Shown here: in pieces, positions 4,685-5,613 of the stretch
How positions within the stretch are numbered: the stretch's first letter is position 1
Layout of the letters: every line of letters begins with the position of its first letter
Source of the DNA: Panacagrimonas sp.
GTDB lineage: Bacteria > Pseudomonadota > Gammaproteobacteria > Nevskiales > Nevskiaceae
Direction: 5' to 3'
Assembly (NCBI GenBank): GCA_021773655.1
Contig: JAJFJX010000111.1
Location: 1-5,613, forward strand
DNA length: 5,613 nt
The notes under the pieces: generated by a model
The model's database searches: none
What the model was told of the DNA's origin: nothing
The model's input: the letters and a program-made list of their open reading frames with translations, nothing else
Program-made: the position numbers and the translations under genes

Positions 4685-5613
4685 ATGATAGCTGCAAGCC
4701 CCCAACCAAGACAGGCCCCGAATCCGGCGGAGTCGCCCGAGCCCATCGGGCCGGCGTGGCAGCGCGCGCTGCGTGATGCGTTTTCGCGGCCGTCCGAACT
4801 GCTTGCCTACCTGCAACTGGACCCCGACCTGCCGCGGTGGGACGGTCAATCATCAGGTGATTTCCCGCTGCGAGTGCCGCGCGGCTTCGCTGCCCGCATG
4901 CGCAAGGGGGACCCGCTGGACCCCTTGTTCCTGCAGGTCTGGCCGGCCGCCCATGAGGCACTGACGGTGCCCGGCTTCGGGACCGACGCGGTCGGCGACC
5001 TGGACGCCGCCCTGGGGGACGGGGTGCTGCACAAGTACCACGGTCGCGCGCTGCTGATCGCCACCGGGGCCTGTGCGATCCATTGCCGCTACTGCTTTCG
5101 CCGACATTTCCCGTACGCGGAGAGTCTGGCGGCACGCGAACGCTGGGGGCCGGCCCTGCGACGCCTGGCTGCCGATTCGTCCATCGTCGAGGCGATCATC
5201 TCCGGCGGCGACCCGCTGTCGCTGTCCGACGAGCGCCTGGCCGAGCTGTTCGAGGGCCTGGCGCGCATCCCCCACCTGCGGCGGGTGCGCATCCATACCC
5301 GTCAGCCCATCGTGCTGCCCGAGCGCATCGACCCCGATCTGCTCAAGGTCCTGGCGCGGCTGCCGCTAGACAAGGTCATGGTGCTGCACGCCAATCATGC
5401 CAACGAGCTGGATGCCACCGTCGCCCGCGCCTGCAAGGACCTGCGCGACGCCGGCTGGACCCTGCTCAACCAGTCGGTCCTGCTGGCCGGGATCAATGAT
5501 CGGACGGACGTCCTGCTGGATCTTCATGAACGGCTATTCACTATTGGCGTTCTCCCCTACTATCTACATCTGATGGATCGCGTCCAAGGCGCGGCCCATT
5601 TCGAGGTTGCCGA
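4685..5613 (+). CDS. epmB: EF-P lysine 2,3-aminomutase EpmB (YjeK), 3' end cut by window
   Basis: EpmB is a radical-SAM, PLP-dependent enzyme that converts L-lysine to (R)-beta-lysine for attachment to EF-P by EpmA. The frame is open for 309 codons to the window edge. Visible features are FPLRVPRGFAARMRKGDPLD (60-79), the [4Fe-4S]/SAM motif CAIHCRYCFRR with Cys130, Cys134 and Cys137, the SGGDPLSL loop (173-180), RIHTRQPIVLPERI, LHANHANEL, LLNQSVLLAGIND and GVLPYYLHLMDRVQGAAHF. The family is about 340 residues, so roughly 30 are missing, including the PLP-binding lysine near the C-terminus. The start is uncertain: ATG 4685 is used here; the in-frame ATG 4664 adds seven residues, and neither has a good Shine-Dalgarno sequence. 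Local G+C falls to about 45% at 5521-5580, yet the family motifs continue, so the frame is intact. Confidence 0.96.
   Translation, partial: MIAASPQPRQAPNPAESPEPIGPAWQRALRDAFSRPSELLAYLQLDPDLPRWDGQSSGDFPLRVPRGFAARMRKGDPLDPLFLQVWPAAHEALTVPGFGTDAVGDLDAALGDGVLHKYHGRALLIATGACAIHCRYCFRRHFPYAESLAARERWGPALRRLAADSSIVEAIISGGDPLSLSDERLAELFEGLARIPHLRRVRIHTRQPIVLPERIDPDLLKVLARLPLDKVMVLHANHANELDATVARACKDLRDAGWTLLNQSVLLAGINDRTDVLLDLHERLFTIGVLPYYLHLMDRVQGAAHFEVA

Overview
The window looks like a GC-rich gammaproteobacterial chromosome. The main reason is the complete EF-P beta-lysylation set (efp, epmA, epmB), a pathway typical of Gammaproteobacteria; two signal-peptide-bearing outer-membrane barrel proteins confirm a Gram-negative cell. 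I cannot name the genus.

Layout: (1) Positions 1-672, minus strand, hold decayed genes. One is a PhnD-type substrate-binding protein broken by a frameshift and an in-frame TAA. It abuts the C-terminal end of an amidohydrolase that runs off the left edge in yet another frame. (2) Positions 673-1366 hold no convincing gene. They carry inverted repeats, an (AGAAAAGC)x3 tandem repeat sitting exactly between a plausible -35 and -10, and a REP-like palindrome. (3) Positions 1367-3027, plus strand, hold two intact co-oriented outer-membrane barrel genes: a SphA/Phenol_MetA_deg-like porin and a small, very acidic barrel. (4) Positions 3062-4595, minus strand, hold efp followed by epmA, in operon arrangement. 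(5) Positions 4685-5613, plus strand, hold epmB, divergent from efp and cut by the right edge.

How the genes work together: EpmB isomerises L-lysine to (R)-beta-lysine, EpmA activates it and attaches it to Lys34 of EF-P, and modified EF-P rescues ribosomes stalled at polyproline. The two barrel proteins form a separate envelope unit, possibly with a repeat-tuned promoter. The left end looks like a region of gene loss, though sequencing error in that stretch cannot be excluded from the sequence alone.

I found no clear new defence or mobile system. The most interesting signals are the repeat-spaced promoter upstream of the porin gene and the mosaic of pseudogene fragments at the left end.
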